Origin: Rhynchonema sp. JSB1_4
Taxonomy: Eukaryota > Nematoda > Chromadorea > Monhysterida > Xyalidae
Direction of reading: 5' to 3'
Assembly (NCBI GenBank): GCA_030248065.1
Contig: JASAMV010008138.1
Span: 24,079 to 88,078 of the forward strand
DNA length: 64,000 bases
Part shown: positions 44,131 to 55,910 of the stretch, in pieces
Layout of the letters: the number at the start of each line of letters is the position of its first letter
Position numbering within the stretch: the first letter of the stretch is position 1
Notes under the pieces: generated by a model
Seen by the model: only the letters and a program-made list of their open reading frames with translations
The model's database searches: none
Told to the model about the DNA's origin: nothing
Program-made: the position numbers and the translations under genes

Positions 44131-44422
44131 GTCCTGAGTAAAAAATCCATTTTATTTTTACAGCATGTCCCAGCAAAATCTGCCAAAAAAGAACGCGCCA
44201 AAATACACCGTCCAAAATCAACGAGGAAAAAACACGACGTCTTCAAACACAACCGGTACTAAAAGAAGCGCGACGTACGAAGCCCACAATCAGCAGGTTG
44301 GGATCAGTTCCCTAGATTCCTTTGGACAAATGGGGACAAGCAAGCTGCTTGCACAAACATGGAACTGAAAGCCAGTGGGAGATAGAAAGAAATCCACAAA
44401 AGTTCTACTTTACACTTCAAGG

Positions 44423-45195
44423 CAGTGTAGTTCCTGGTCCGGCGCGGCGGTTAGTGTACCTACCCCTTTTTTCCGTGCGGCGGTTAGTGTACCTCCCTCC
44501 TGAGGGGAAAAGGGGGGAAGACCCAAATCCAGGAAAAAGTCACTTTTTGAGGTCGAAAATTTGACCGATTTTTTACCCGTTTTGGAAAAAATTCTCCATA
44601 ATTGGGTATTTTTGCGACTTTTGATAACATCGACCTAAAAATCACCGAACTTGGGCCCAAAAATGCCCATTTTAGGCCTAAAAATGCCTATTTTGGGCAA
44701 AAATTGAGGCGGCTAGTGTACCTGGCGCGGCGCTTAGTGTACCAGTGTACCTTGGTCGCGGCGGGGGACCCCCCTCCCCAGTGTAGTTCCTGGTCCGGCG
44801 CGGCGGTTAGTGTACCTACCCCTTTTTTCCGTGAGGCGGTTAGTGTACCTCCCTGGGGGGGAAGGGGGGGGGAAGACCCAAATTCAGGAAAAAGTCACTT
44901 TGAGGTAGAAAATTTGACCGATGTTTGCCCCTTTTAGAAAAAATTCTCCATAAAAAGGGTATTTTGGCGACTTTTGACATCATTGACCTAAAAATCACCC
45001 ATTTTAGGCCTAAAAATGCCCATTTTAGGCCTAAAAATGCCGATTTTAGGCAAAAATTGAGGCGGTTAGTGTACCTGGCGCGGCGGTTAGTGTACTAGTG
45101 TACCTTGGTCGCGGCGGTTAGTGTACCTTAGGGGGGACCCCCCCTCCCCCCCCCCCAGGAACTACACTGCCCCTCCCCAGTCAGGAACTACACGG
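44423..45195. mobile_element. hAT family B copy 2, interrupted by copy 3
   Basis: The left end CAGTGTAGTTCCTGG starts at 44423. The right end, worn to GGAACTACACGG, stops at 45195. The 8-bp duplication CTTCAAGG is intact at 44415-44422 and 45196-45203. A second family B element is inserted near its right end. Subterminal GCGGTTAGTGTACC units recur. Confidence 0.88.
44779..45169. mobile_element. hAT family B copy 3, nested in copy 2
   Basis: Complete element with ends CAGTGTAGTTCCTGG and CCAGGAACTACACTG and an 8-bp duplication CCCCTCCC (44771-44778, 45170-45177) inside copy 2. The insertion of one family member into another dates copy 2 as older, consistent with its worn right end. Confidence 0.88.
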
Positions 45196-46292
45196 CTTCA
45201 AGGTCACGGTGGGGCTCCGTCCGAGGTGTCACCCGGCCAGGCCCGGCCCGCAACCCCCGCAGGTCGGCCCGTCACGGACCGACCGTGGCCGTGGAAATGC
45301 TCGGACCGGCCCGGCCCGATTTTTTTACCAATTTTTTCATATGACTTTTAAGTTTGTTCTGAGAAGCAAGGTTTTTGACACAAAATTGACAGCTCCAAAA
45401 ACTAAAAAATTCGCCCTGCAACGTGGATGCTGTTCGTGAAGATTTCTATCAGCGCTTCTGAAAGCCAAAACCAGCTTTCTATTGACTTTTATGGCTCAGG
45501 AACTGCATAAAACAGAAGAAGCCAAGACAGTTCGTCAATCGGGTCTGTCCGAGCCAATAGCGCTCCGTGTAACTCCTAAAAGTGGCGTTGATTGGTTAAA
45601 AAAATTTGAATTTTCTTTTCTTAAAACAAACCTGCTGATCACGAATGATAGCGGAGGAAGGAGACAGAAGACAAAATGATCTCACTGGCCACCCTTCCCT
45701 CCTTTCTGCTCTTTTTTCGCTCTGTACAACAGTTTCCGCCTCTGAGTGTGCTACCTTATGGGCAGGGCGACGCTCGAGTCAATTATGGTACGGATCACTT
45801 GGGCAAACACTTGAAGACACACCAACGCTTCCCTGGGACTGCTTAGTTTCTATGAGCATTCAGCGTTTGTGAGGTTTCTGGTGTTCACCCGGTGATTTCA
45901 TCTCTCACAGTTGGCTCGGATCACCTTGGTGTCAGGAGTAAAATACGGGCCGAAACAGCACCCTTCTGGTCATTACGCAAGGTGCGTTCTCACAATGAGT
46001 ACATAACGCTTTCAACTTTATTCACCAACCATAACTTCATGTCAAACCTGGTTGAAATGGGATTTATTCTAATTAGTACAGTGATATTGTGCATTACATC
46101 AGGTTAGTTTCGTTCTCCGTAAGGATGTGTGATGTCATCGATCATAACTAGATATTGCTATTATACGTTAGCTTCAGCAAATATTGATTATCATTCTCAT
46201 GTGGTTATCATTATCACTATGTAATTCCTTATATTCAATTATTAGATTATTATGGTACTGGGCACGTAATGTTGGATTTGGCGGTTGATGTT
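45196..46292. other. Intergenic, no gene supported
   Basis: A GC-rich stretch (45205-45330) with GGCCCGGCCC runs resembles DNA at 16625-16660, 17155-17220 and 54508-54853 and is probably another repeat. Two open frames on the plus strand (45482-45679, 45892-46107; the latter ends in a hydrophobic segment FILISTVILCI) have no splice or family support. Confidence 0.4.
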
Positions 46293-47890
46293 TCATTTGT
46301 CTTCTCTCGATTGACGTGTTTTGCGTTTGAGTTCATTGGCCACCTGTCGCACTTGTGCCGTGTCCTCGAGGGCTCGACGCAGATGCCTGTGATTGTCGAT
46401 GCCGGCACTGCAAATTGGGGGGAATCGTGAAACTTCGGGTTTGGCCATTCGGAGTGGGCATTTGGTGACCGACCTGAAATCGCCGTGGTTGATCGCGTCC
46501 GCATTCGGGTCGCGTTTGGTCGTCTCGCCGTAAGCAGCAATGATCATCTCATCGAGCATGTGCGCAAACAGACCATCCAGGAATGCCGTCTCGTAACGCA
46601 CTGGTTTGTTTGGCTGAAACGAGCGACTCGGCTGATGTTTCACAATCCGCAGGCTTTGCCGTTTGCGTTATTACCACGACGTGTCGATGACGATGGCGTG
46701 TCGCATGTTTGTCGACTTTGTCCCTCCTGTGATGCACTTCGATCGGTTCGTCGGGCCCGAAAATTCTGCAGGGCTTTGGCGCTGTTCAGTGGCTTTTTTG
46801 ATTTTACGGATCGGAAATGAAAATAAGAATAGCTAAAACGAACGGCTTTGCAGTCTCAGCTTTGTCGTCATCGTCCTCCAAACGGGCATCATACGCGTGC
46901 TATAAGTTTAATTTTCACAAAATTGGCAAAACAAAGAGCCGTATCAACATGGGACAAACAACTATATGTATTATACCCACAACACTACTATTATAAGCAC
47001 TGTCGCTGCAGTGCTAACTGCTGACTCTCACTGAAAGTTGATGCGACTCAAACTAAATCTCGCGCACATTTGCATTGTAAATTGTAGTCCCATTCCCAAT
47101 CCAAGCTGCGCATGTTATTACCTTTTGAACCCATGAAGGCACATAGGCGAAATCACCAACACCATCACCTTGCCTGCCTTTGCGACGCTATAAACACAAG
47201 TTTGCCTTTGATTCCATTTCATCAGAGTTCGGAAGAGCGAAGTTGCAAGCTACCTTTGGTGACCAAGACCGATCACGAGTGAAATCATTGTCAGCCTTGC
47301 TTTTCCTGGCTTTACGGTGACCCTAAATTCAGGCTGTTGTTTGCCAACATACGTTCTCAGGGAACTAGCTTCTTCAACACCTTGACTGCCCACGGTCCCG
47401 TTCCCTTTTCGCAGATTGTACACTCCAGATCTGGCCTCATGTCGATGCCGTCCGGCACCGGCCACGATTTGAACGCTGCCGTGCCCTTCATCTTCATATC
47501 GTAGCATTTCGGCTGTAATGCGGCTGCTTGCCTGATGTTTCAATTGTTTAGACGCTGCACCCGTACACGAGCCCGTATAATTTACCGTTTTTGTTTTTTG
47601 GAATTTGCAGGTGCCCTTGAAATCTAGCAGTTTCTCGCGATTTTCGCCACCGGCGTTTTGACGCTGCTCAATCTGTGTTTCAAAAACCATGGCAATTTTC
47701 GACGCGAAGGCCAATGGAAAATCAAGACCTTTGACCCTTAGCCACCGACCTTTGCCATCAGATTTTCGATGCTGTGCTTGTCGAGCTCAGCCGATGCTCT
47801 GCACATGACGCTCTCATGCTGTCGGTATTTGCAGTTATATCGATCATAATTCTGTTCAAAGAATTGCTGTTCCTTTCGGCTTTTTCGCCA
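46293..47890 (-). CDS. Unrecognised intron-rich gene, 5' end uncertain
   Basis: Likely exons: 47746 to about 47890, 47586-47728, 47381-47512, 47122-47187, 46840-46899, about 46650-46792, 46474-46613 and 46293-46407 (TGA). Coding character is clear from paired splice sites and matching phases at five junctions. Segments include FFEQNYDRYNCKYRQHESV, FASKIAMVFETQIEQRQN, SWPVPDGIDMRPDLECTICE, GDFAYVPSWVQK, the acidic LEDDDDKAE, YETAFLDGLFAHMLDEMI and the basic end LKRKTRQSREDK. Two CxxC-like cysteine pairs hint at a small metal site. The family was not recognised. At two junctions (47729-47745 and near 46630-46645) the frames connect only if 17 nt are removed, far shorter than any credible intron. 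Either the boundaries are wrong, or there are sequence errors or real frameshifts. Confidence 0.5.
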
Positions 47891-48229
47891 TATTACAGTA
47901 ATCCAAAATAAAAAAATATCACGAAGTCAAAGCTAAACCTGCGAAACAGCAGGTGGTGGAGATGAGCGAAACATGACGGGTGATTTGAGGGATTGATGAA
48001 GATTACTGAAAAAATTATTCGATGATCGAAATTATGTGAAATGAATTGATTTGAAAGTAAAAGTTTATTTCACGGTTGTGACATGTGTGCGAGTCTTCGG
48101 AGCCCCCTGCCTCAATGTTCTATTTTGGCTGAAGCCACGAGTGGCAAGTAACAAAACTCACTTTTTTCGTATTGCGTGCAGTCACTTTTGTGTTATATGT
48201 ATACGTCAGACACATAATCTTCTATGGTC
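47891..48229. other. Intergenic, nothing recognised
   Basis: A short AT-rich stretch between the unrecognised gene and the paired TIR elements. It may contain the missing 5' exon or promoter of that gene. Confidence 0.3.
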
Positions 48230-48748
48230 TGGGAGCACTTTCTATTTCATACAATAAAAACTTACAAATTGTAGCCAAAAGTTACAAGCAATTGTAAATC
48301 CACTTTCCACAATAATTTTGTATCCAGTCACAATTTTTGTAGCTGGATACAATAGAGCTGAAAATGTTTCGATGGCACGATTTTCTTTCGCTTAGGCAAC
48401 CATGAAAAGGCATGTTTGATAAAATTAGTTTCCAATAAATTGCTTCTAGAGATGATAAACATTATTTAAAAAATCGGGCCCGGGTCAAATAATGGATAAA
48501 CAATCAAATTGTGTCGAATTAGGACGGTCCCGCCGGTGTGCACCCAGCTACAATTTTTCTCTTTCTTACAATGCGAGTTACAAAATTTTCTTTTGTAGCT
48601 GGATACAATTGTACCCAGTCACAATTGTAACTTCTTACAATTGTATCACTCACTATTGCAACTGCGTAAAGTGACTTTTGTACTTGGGTACAAATTGTAG
48701 CGTTTTTTTGGAAGAACTTACAATTTGAATGAAATAGAAAGTGCTCCC
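48230..48748. mobile_element. TIR element, first of a tandem pair
   Basis: About 519 bp, starting TGGGAGCACTTTCTATTTCA and ending in its complement (TGAAATAGAAAGTGCTCCC). The inside is packed with TACAATTGTAA-like units. It abuts a second copy head-to-tail with no spacer. GGTC lies just left of the pair (48226-48229) and just right of it (49269-49272), which would be a 4-bp target duplication of the pair as a unit. Confidence 0.75.
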
Positions 48749-49268
48749 TGGGAGCACTTTCTATTTCATACAATAAAAACTCACAAATTGTAGCCAAAAG
48801 TTACAAGCAATTGTAAATCCACTTTCCACAATAATTTTGTATCCAGTTACAATTTTTGTAGCTGGCTACAATAGAGCTGAAAATGTTTCGATGGCACGAT
48901 TTTCTTTCGCTTAGGCAACCCTGAAAATGCGTGTTTGATAAAATTACTTTCCAATAAATTGCTTCTAGAGATAATAAACATTATTTAAAAAATCGGGCCC
49001 GGGTCAAATAATTGATAAACAATCAAATTGTATCGAGTTAGGACGGTCCCACCGGTGTGCACCCAGCTACAATTTTTCTCTTTCTTACAATGCGAGTTAC
49101 AAAATTTTCTTTTGTAGCTGGATACAATTGTACCCAGGTACAATTGTAACTTCTTACTATTGTATCACTCACAATTGTAACTGCGTCAAGTGGCTTTTGT
49201 ACCTGGGTACAAATTGTAGCGTTTTTTTGTAAGAACTTACAATTTGTATGAAATAGAAAGTGCTCCCA
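48749..49268. mobile_element. TIR element, second of a tandem pair
   Basis: A near-identical 520-bp copy of 48230-48748 with scattered substitutions, ending AGTGCTCCCA. The pair may have arisen by insertion of one copy into the end of another or by unequal exchange. No coding frame is present. Confidence 0.75.
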
Positions 49269-49317
49269 GGTCTGCAATACATACATAATTGTTTCACTTA
49301 GCATTTTGTTGACTATT

Positions 49318-49460
49318 AAGGCCTAACTATACTTCGTTCTCTCAGAGAACAAAGAACAAATTCTCGCGCGCTGATTGGTCCACGTATGTTCAACAGCAGC
49401 CAATCAGCGCGCGAGAATTTGTTCTTTGTTCTCTGAGAGAACGAAGTATAGTTAGGCCTT
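49318..49460. mobile_element. Near-perfect 143-bp hairpin MITE
   Basis: Arms of about 60 bp (AAGGCCTAACTATACTTCGT onward) are almost exact inverted copies around a loop of about 20 bp (GTCCACGTATGTTCAACAGC region). The near identity of the arms indicates recent formation or selection for the fold. Flanking duplication is not clear. Confidence 0.65.
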
Positions 49461-50489
49461 CACACAATCACGGTGGAAATACTGGAATGCAGAAAAACAA
49501 AGAGCTTTACCCGCAGTTAGAAGAGTTAAAAGTTTTCTGAGAACAGGATGATACTGTGTCAGTTTTTCTTGCTTCTTGTGGTAATTTTTATTGCTCATCA
49601 AAGCGATATGAACAATTGAAACTGGAATAAAACGTCACGTGCCGTTCCTTTCGTTGTCCCGAGATCATAGTCTATGTTGTGTATTACACATAATGTGCAT
49701 GACCAGTCTAAACTTGTTTTTTCATCATCGGTACATAACGTTACGCCAAGCGGGGTCCGATCACACAAGAAACTCAGGTGCCGTCGTCACTCACTGCATG
49801 CTCAGCCGTCGCTTGTTTTCTTGGGTTCACCATGAGCAAATAATGCACCGAAAACTCTCAATGCGCCGTGCGTTGTGGTAGTCTTCTATCTGTATGGGTA
49901 CCCAGAACCTTCCTTATAGTGCTTTGACGAAAAAATAATACCGGGACCGCTTTGAAGGAGATTATTATCGTTATGTGACGCAAAATGAAGCGCTTGATTT
50001 GACCTGAACTGGCCCCGGGACAAAGCAACCACTTACGTTATATACACAATACCAAAGACCAACGCAGGGCAGGGTCTAATTGCACGAACAAGGAGACTTT
50101 GTAAGTCACAGCTTGATTTCGACATTGGGCAAGACTGTGGGGGTGTCGACGCATCACACTGCGTGAGCGTAATGTTCTTCTGTTCCTGATCCGTTATGCA
50201 ACTCTGACATTAGAACACGCACCTTCATGTTGTTTCATATCGTGAAATGATTCGTCCAACGGAGCCCCTGAATGATAGATTTACCCCTAATTATGAGCTC
50301 GAATAAGTCAAGAGTGGAAGAGTAATTCGCAGTGCAATTATATTCAATTTCTTCGCAATATAAAAGGGGGGTTCCTTCCACTGTTAAGGTCATTTTTTCA
50401 GCCTTTTTCCTCGCGTTCTAGCGTCCACGCCACTTTTCGTCACAAAATTAGTTTGATCACCAGTTTTGCGCTCCATTGCTCGTTTGCAG
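49461..50489. other. No gene firmly supported
   Basis: This 1-kb stretch may contain upstream exons of the plus-strand gene fragment at 50490, for example around 49730-49830, but no phase-matched chain could be built. Confidence 0.3.
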
Positions 50490-51619
50490 TTACCGTAACC
50501 CGAGTCATAATCCAACTTTCACTGAAAAAATTCATAGAAGCCCGATTTTGCGACGTTTAGAACTGGATCACACACTTGGTTTCTCAATCGTGCATCGCCA
50601 TACTTTGAAACATCAGCAAAGGTATGTTCAGAGAATGGGGAAACGACTTTTTCAATTTGATTAGTGAACGGTTACTGTAAACGGCAGCAACTATGATTTT
50701 TTTTCAGAAACTAACCTGAAATTTTGTGATCCCACCTGCAACATAATAACATAGCGTTCCCTTTTCAACTCAGGGTCAACGATCAGGGTTGGAAAAAAAA
50801 ATTTTTTTTTTAAACAAGTTTTTTTTTTAAAAAAAAAATTTTTTTTTTAAAATAAAATTTTTTTTTTTTAAAAGTCTGAGATTCGGGGAAATTTTACCAA
50901 ATTTGCCTAAAAAACGCGTAAAATCGCGAAAAAATGCAACTTTAATTGACAAGTCACTTTTGTGACTTGGTTTGCATCACTTATCAAGGGTGTTTACGTC
51001 ATTTCGGTGCGATCCAACAGTCTGTGCTTGATATGGACCGATGATTGCTGCTCTGTGGTATCGGACACAACAGTTTGTGGCCGAATAAGCAAGATTCACT
51101 TATAAACCACACAGAATTGAGAATATAAGCTGCAGAAATACTTGTCGGGTAGCTGAATCAGTCGTATATGACCGACCCGATGGGGTATGACATCGAAGTA
51201 CCCTGTAGGCACATGCATACTGTGTCCCATGTATTACCGGAAGGTATAATAACATCATTTGGGGTATCTTAGGTACCAAATACATGCCCCAAAGGTGATT
51301 TTGTGAAGAAAATTTTTCGACCCTTGAGAAAAAATGACAAAAAATAACCCCCAAAAAGGCCATTTTTGGACGTTTTAGAACATTTTGTTCCCCCGAAAAT
51401 TTAAAAGAAAAAATTTTTTTTTTTAAAAAAAAATTTTTTCAAAAACCCTTTTTTTTTTCCCAAAAAAAAAATTTTTTTTTAAAAAAAAATTTTTTTTGCC
51501 CAACCCTGTCAACGATCCGTCACAGTCAATGTTTGGAAGAACCCGGACAACAGCGACCCGGCTCACTTTGATCAATCAGGCAAATTCAACGACTGGTCCG
51601 ACAGGAAAGTTGATAGCCG
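50490..51619 (+). pseudogene. Plus-strand gene fragment with a hAT element inside an exon
   Basis: Exon a (50490-50621) lies between TTTGCAG and GTATGT and reads through YRNPSHNPTFTEKIHRSP to VHRHTLKHQQ. Exon b starts at 50774 after CTCAG and, without the inserted element, runs 50774-50783 plus 51517-51619, reading VNDPSQSMFGRTRTTATRL and STTGPTGKLIA. The phases of the two exons match (phase 2), which supports a real gene. The 725-bp hAT insertion ten bases into exon b would destroy the message unless spliced around. The protein family is unknown, and other exons were not found, so the exon calls are inference. Confidence 0.4.
50784..51508. mobile_element. Non-autonomous hAT element, family A copy 3
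   Basis: Ends CAGGGTTGG and CCAACCCTG with a perfect 8-bp duplication TCAACGAT (50776-50783, 51509-51516). It matches the 32523 copy along its length, differing mainly in the A/T runs at the ends. The intact duplication and closeness of the copies point to recent movement. Confidence 0.9.
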
Positions 51620-52030
51620 GTGTTGTTTACTTTGAATCTCTTGTTTTTTTCTTTGATATAAGCATGTTCAGACCGGATTGGGACTGGGATGGGGTTGGGA
51701 TGGGCGCAGCGCGCGCTTTGTAATCCTTTTTCACATTTTTATTTCATTCTTTCTTTTTGTGTGGTTTTTTAACTATTTGCAGCTGAGGTTTGTTAATTAT
51801 TATTACTATTTTCATGGTTTTCTATACTTTGTGCGTCAATTGAATTGTGGGCATGTTTCTGTTTTTTATACTGTTCTTGATATGTTCTTAATGCGCAGCG
51901 AGGCCGCTTTTTGGTTGGGTCCTTTTGGGTTGGGATGGGTTCGGGCTAATCACACATACACTGTAGGCGCACGAAAACTGATTTTGAATTTTGTCATCAA
52001 AATTTGCATTCGACATTCCAGTAACAACCA

Positions 52031-52590
52031 AGTTCCAGTCCAAAGCCCACATCCAAACAAAATGGCGATCACGCAACATCGATTGATCGGCACTGGGTTG
52101 GCGAAACGGGTGTCCGGGATGGTCATGAACCTGGTAGATCCTAGTGAATATTTTGTAGCTTCGAATCCACCCATATCAAGTTTGGGTGCGAGGCGGATCA
52201 GTCGCTTAGCAGTGGCTGTCTTTATTTGTCTTTTAACCAAATTACCAAATATTCATGCTGCTCTCTAGTTTCAGTAGTTCCAGTCCAAAGCCCACATCCA
52301 AACAAAATGGCGATCACACGACATCGATTGATCGGCACTGGGTTGGCGAAGCGGGTGTCCGGGATGGTCATGAACCTGGTAGATCCTGGTGAATATTTTA
52401 GTTTCGAATCCACCCATATCAAGTTTGGGTGCGAGGCGGATCAGTCGCTGGCTGTCTTTATTTGTCTTTTAACCAAATTACCAAATATTCATGCTGCTCT
52501 CTGGTTTCAGTAGTTCCAGTCCAAAGCCCACATCCAGACAAAATGGCAATCAGATCCAAAATCGATTGATTGGCGAAATGGGCGATTGGT
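52031..52590. repeat. Tandem repeat, unit about 240 bp, 2.3 copies
   Basis: Units start at AGTTCCAGTCCAAAGCCCAC at about 52031, 52275 and 52512, the last truncated near 52590. Copies differ by a few substitutions and small indels. Open frames through the units have no recognised motif. Confidence 0.75.
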
Positions 52591-54507
52591 GATTGGGAGG
52601 AAAAATTGACGCTGCCGCAAGTTTATTCTTGCTTTTTACCGAAGTTCGTATTCTCTCTCTCTCTCAGAATTTGTGTTTGTGTTTTGTCCATTGTTCATGT
52701 GCCTCCTTCATGCGCGTTGCGCGTAGTGCGAAAAGCGACACAAAAAAGCACAGCTGCTGAACTGCAGCTATGCGCTGTGATTTCGCTTGCTACTTTTTTC
52801 GTGCGCTGCCCTCATAGAATGCCGGCATTCGCGCCCATCTGGCTCGCTGTTTATTGTGTATGTATGTACATATGTTGTCCCGTCAATCTCTCACACTATC
52901 GTTCTGCGCTATTTCATGCTCCCTGGCGCATATGTTTTTCTCTTGTAGATTCGCCAGAGATATCGTGATGAGTTCGCTTTAACTTTTTTTCCAAAAATGT
53001 GATTATTGACTTATTTCTTACATTTACAGTTCAATCGCTGCCAAACAAGCTAACTTGAGTTGTCATCGAAGAGGAACGGCGACATTTCTTGTGAGGTTTC
53101 TTCGTTTTAAAATTTCCCACTGATTTCAAATTTACCAAAATTGACATCTTTCCTTCAGGGCCGCTTATTCGTGTCCTGTGAAATTGTGAAAAGAATGTCT
53201 TGATAATATTGTATATGATATATGTGTTTTCCATGCTATATAATTCTTTTCGATTGTTTTTCTCGTTCATTGTCACTTCGTTCGATAAAAAACAAACAAT
53301 AAATTTATGTGACTGCGTTTTCCAGTCTTGCGCAACACAGAAAAAATTGACAAAGCAAAAAAAATAAGACGTAAATAACCGGCACAGTATGGCAGCAGAT
53401 ATAGCCCCACAGAGCACGTATCACCCACACACGCTAATTCTGGTTCCACATTTTCTGATTTTTTGTTGCCCCATGTTGCAATCGGAAAAACACGGAAATT
53501 CACAAAAGATCAACCACGCCTTCAATTCATGGCAACAATTTGTATTGTCGCACAATGACCATATAAGAATTCATCAAAATCAATCCTGATTTTCACGTTC
53601 AGTCACTCTTAACTACTGTGCTATTTGTGATTCTCACAAAACATTTTCAGCTGAAAATAATCTAGCAGATCAACCACGTTGCCGCAGGTCTGAAACATTC
53701 TCTTTACTACGTGTTTTGTGTGTGATCGCGCAACGCAACGTCATTACCCCGTCACTAGCCTGCTTTGCGATTCAGGAAAAAAATTTGACCAATTCTTATA
53801 TAGTCATTGTGCGACCAATATCAAGTAACAAGTTGTTGACATGGGGGATGTTGAATGTCGGACCCTCCTAACAACATGGGTGGTCGGATGACTGATCACG
53901 GATGATATTTCGGTGAGCATGTCGCTCTGGTAATACTGGAGGTAGGCGACCTGATGTTTCAAATGCTTGGTTTGAGTTGGGATGACCAAAGCAGACTGTT
54001 ACAATATGGGATTTATTTTCCAGGTATAGGTCTCGCCGCCATTGATGTGTTTTTAGGCGGGTCATTCGCTTTGGCTTAGACACTGGCACTTATTGTCATC
54101 GCATTTGCCTTTGAGACTTGCGGCCCTCAATAGAATTTGAATTGAACCAATTCTGTAGCAAAAAACATTGGCGCGTTCTGAATGCTTGGCAACCAACGCG
54201 CGTGTGAGTGCTTGTGTTCCATCCTCATCCACCTGGCTTCAGTCGTGCCCTTTCTTCTTTCAGGGGTCATGATGAGGCTAGGACTAATGTAACCTGGAAG
54301 CTAGGCGAGTTGGGATTATTGTTATTCCACATGGTGACCTCGTCTTCTGGGTTGGGCTGCTTCTTTTGCTTCGAATTCATCAAAAACATCATTCAAAATG
54401 TCATCGAATTCAAAACTCCGCAAGTCGACCGCCCGCTTGAAAGGCAAAAGAAAAGAACGAGTGGGATGAGATCGTCTACGAGATGAGTGGAGGGAGACGA
54501 GCGACTA
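52591..54507. other. No gene supported
   Basis: Open frames on both strands (for example 52570-52968 plus, 53031-53417 minus, 53868-54089 minus) show no family motif or splice chain. CT microsatellite at about 52653-52666. Confidence 0.35.
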
Positions 54508-54853
54508 AGGTCGCAATCGGGCCGGGTTTGGTCGGCCCGGCCCGGCCCGAATTTTTGGCTCAGTTTTTAACCCAATTTTTTTCATAATTTTTGCGATTTT
54601 GAATTTGAATTTGCGTTGTTTTTGAATCTCTCCGGTACGTTTTGTCGTTTGATCATTCATGATTATAATTTTGTGTGCTATTTACTGATATGTCTCTTTT
54701 TTAGGTGTTTGCCGGATCTCCTGAAGGTCTTTGCGTGAGCTTACAGATAAAATTTGAATTTGAATTTGATTCCCGGCCGCCGGCCCGACCCTCCAAATCT
54801 CTGGCCCGGCCGGCCCGAGCCAAAAGCCCAAAATCGCGGCCCGATTGCAACCT
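54508..54853. repeat. GC-rich inverted-terminal repeat element
   Basis: Ends AGGTCGCAATCGGGCCG and the complement of AGGTTGCAATCGGGCCG enclose 346 bp with GGCCCGGCCC runs and GAATTTGAATTT units. No target duplication directly abuts the ends. CGAGCGACTA occurs on both sides (about 54498 and 54872). Related GC-rich pieces lie at 16625-16660, 17155-17220 and 45205-45330. Confidence 0.5.
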
Positions 54854-55494
54854 CTGCCCCAAATCTCACGACACGAGCGACTAATTATACGGAATCCACC
54901 CGATCGAGCGCGTCCACGAGAGACACAGCCGTTTTTTGTCGTGGCTGTGTATTTTATTTGATGGCTGACAATATGAGACAAAACCTTAAAACACTGATAT
55001 TGTCAGTTGACAATACGATGTCAAAAATTAGACAATATTTTGACAATATTGACGATATTTAGCCAATTTTTTTATTTTTCTTTTCTAACGTTTGCACATT
55101 TGTACCGTATTGTCGGAAATAGAACCCGGGGGTCTATTTTTTCACTGGGGTCATTTTGGGGAGTTCAATTTATGGGGGGGTCAATTATACTTGCGGGCCG
55201 GAAAAAAACCGTTTTTTTTTCGGAAAAAAAACCGAAAAAAACGTTTTTTTCCGAGGCCCGGAAAAATACGTTTTTATTTTTCCGGAAATTTTTCCAAGTG
55301 GCAACTTTTGGAAAAAAAACAGTCTCCCTAAAAGGCCCACTGTCGGTGCCCCACTGCCCCTCTGCCCCACTCCCTAAAAGCCCCACCCCTCGTGCCCCAC
55401 CCCCTAAAAGCCCCACCATTGGTGCCCCACTGCACCACTACTTCCCCCCTAAAAGCCCCACCCCTGGTGCCCCACTGTCGAGGTGCCCCACCAT

Positions 55495-55910
55495 CAGTGC
55501 TGTGGCTACTTTTGGGGGGCGGGTAGGGTACATAGGGGGAAAAAATCGGGGCGGGTAGGGGGGTAGTGTACCTGGGATTTTGGGGGGGGGGGAGATTTTT
55601 CAGGGCGGGTAGGGTACAACGCAAGTTTTTTCGGGTACCTGTTTTTATGTACTAAAAAGTGCATATATCGCGCGCAGCGCGAGATTTTTTGCACTTTTTA
55701 GGGTTTTCGGTCGAAATTTGGGCATTTTTGACCGAAAAATGGGCATTTTGGGGGTAAAAATCGGGGCGGGTAGGGTACCAGGGCGGGGCGGGTAGGGGGG
55801 TAGGGTACCAGAGCGGGGCGGGTAGGGGGGTAGCGTACCAGGCCGGGGCGGGTAGGGTACCATTGGGGGGGGGACCCCCCACCCCCCCCCCCCCCCCAGC
55901 CACAGCACTG
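55495..55910. mobile_element. Non-autonomous hAT element, CAGTGCTGTGG family, innermost layer
   Basis: Ends CAGTGCTGTGGCTAC and CCAGCCACAGCACTG with a perfect 8-bp duplication CCCACCAT (55487-55494, 55911-55918), inserted in the left minisatellite arm. Repeated GGGGCGGGTAGGGTACC units lie near both ends. No coding sequence. Confidence 0.88.
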
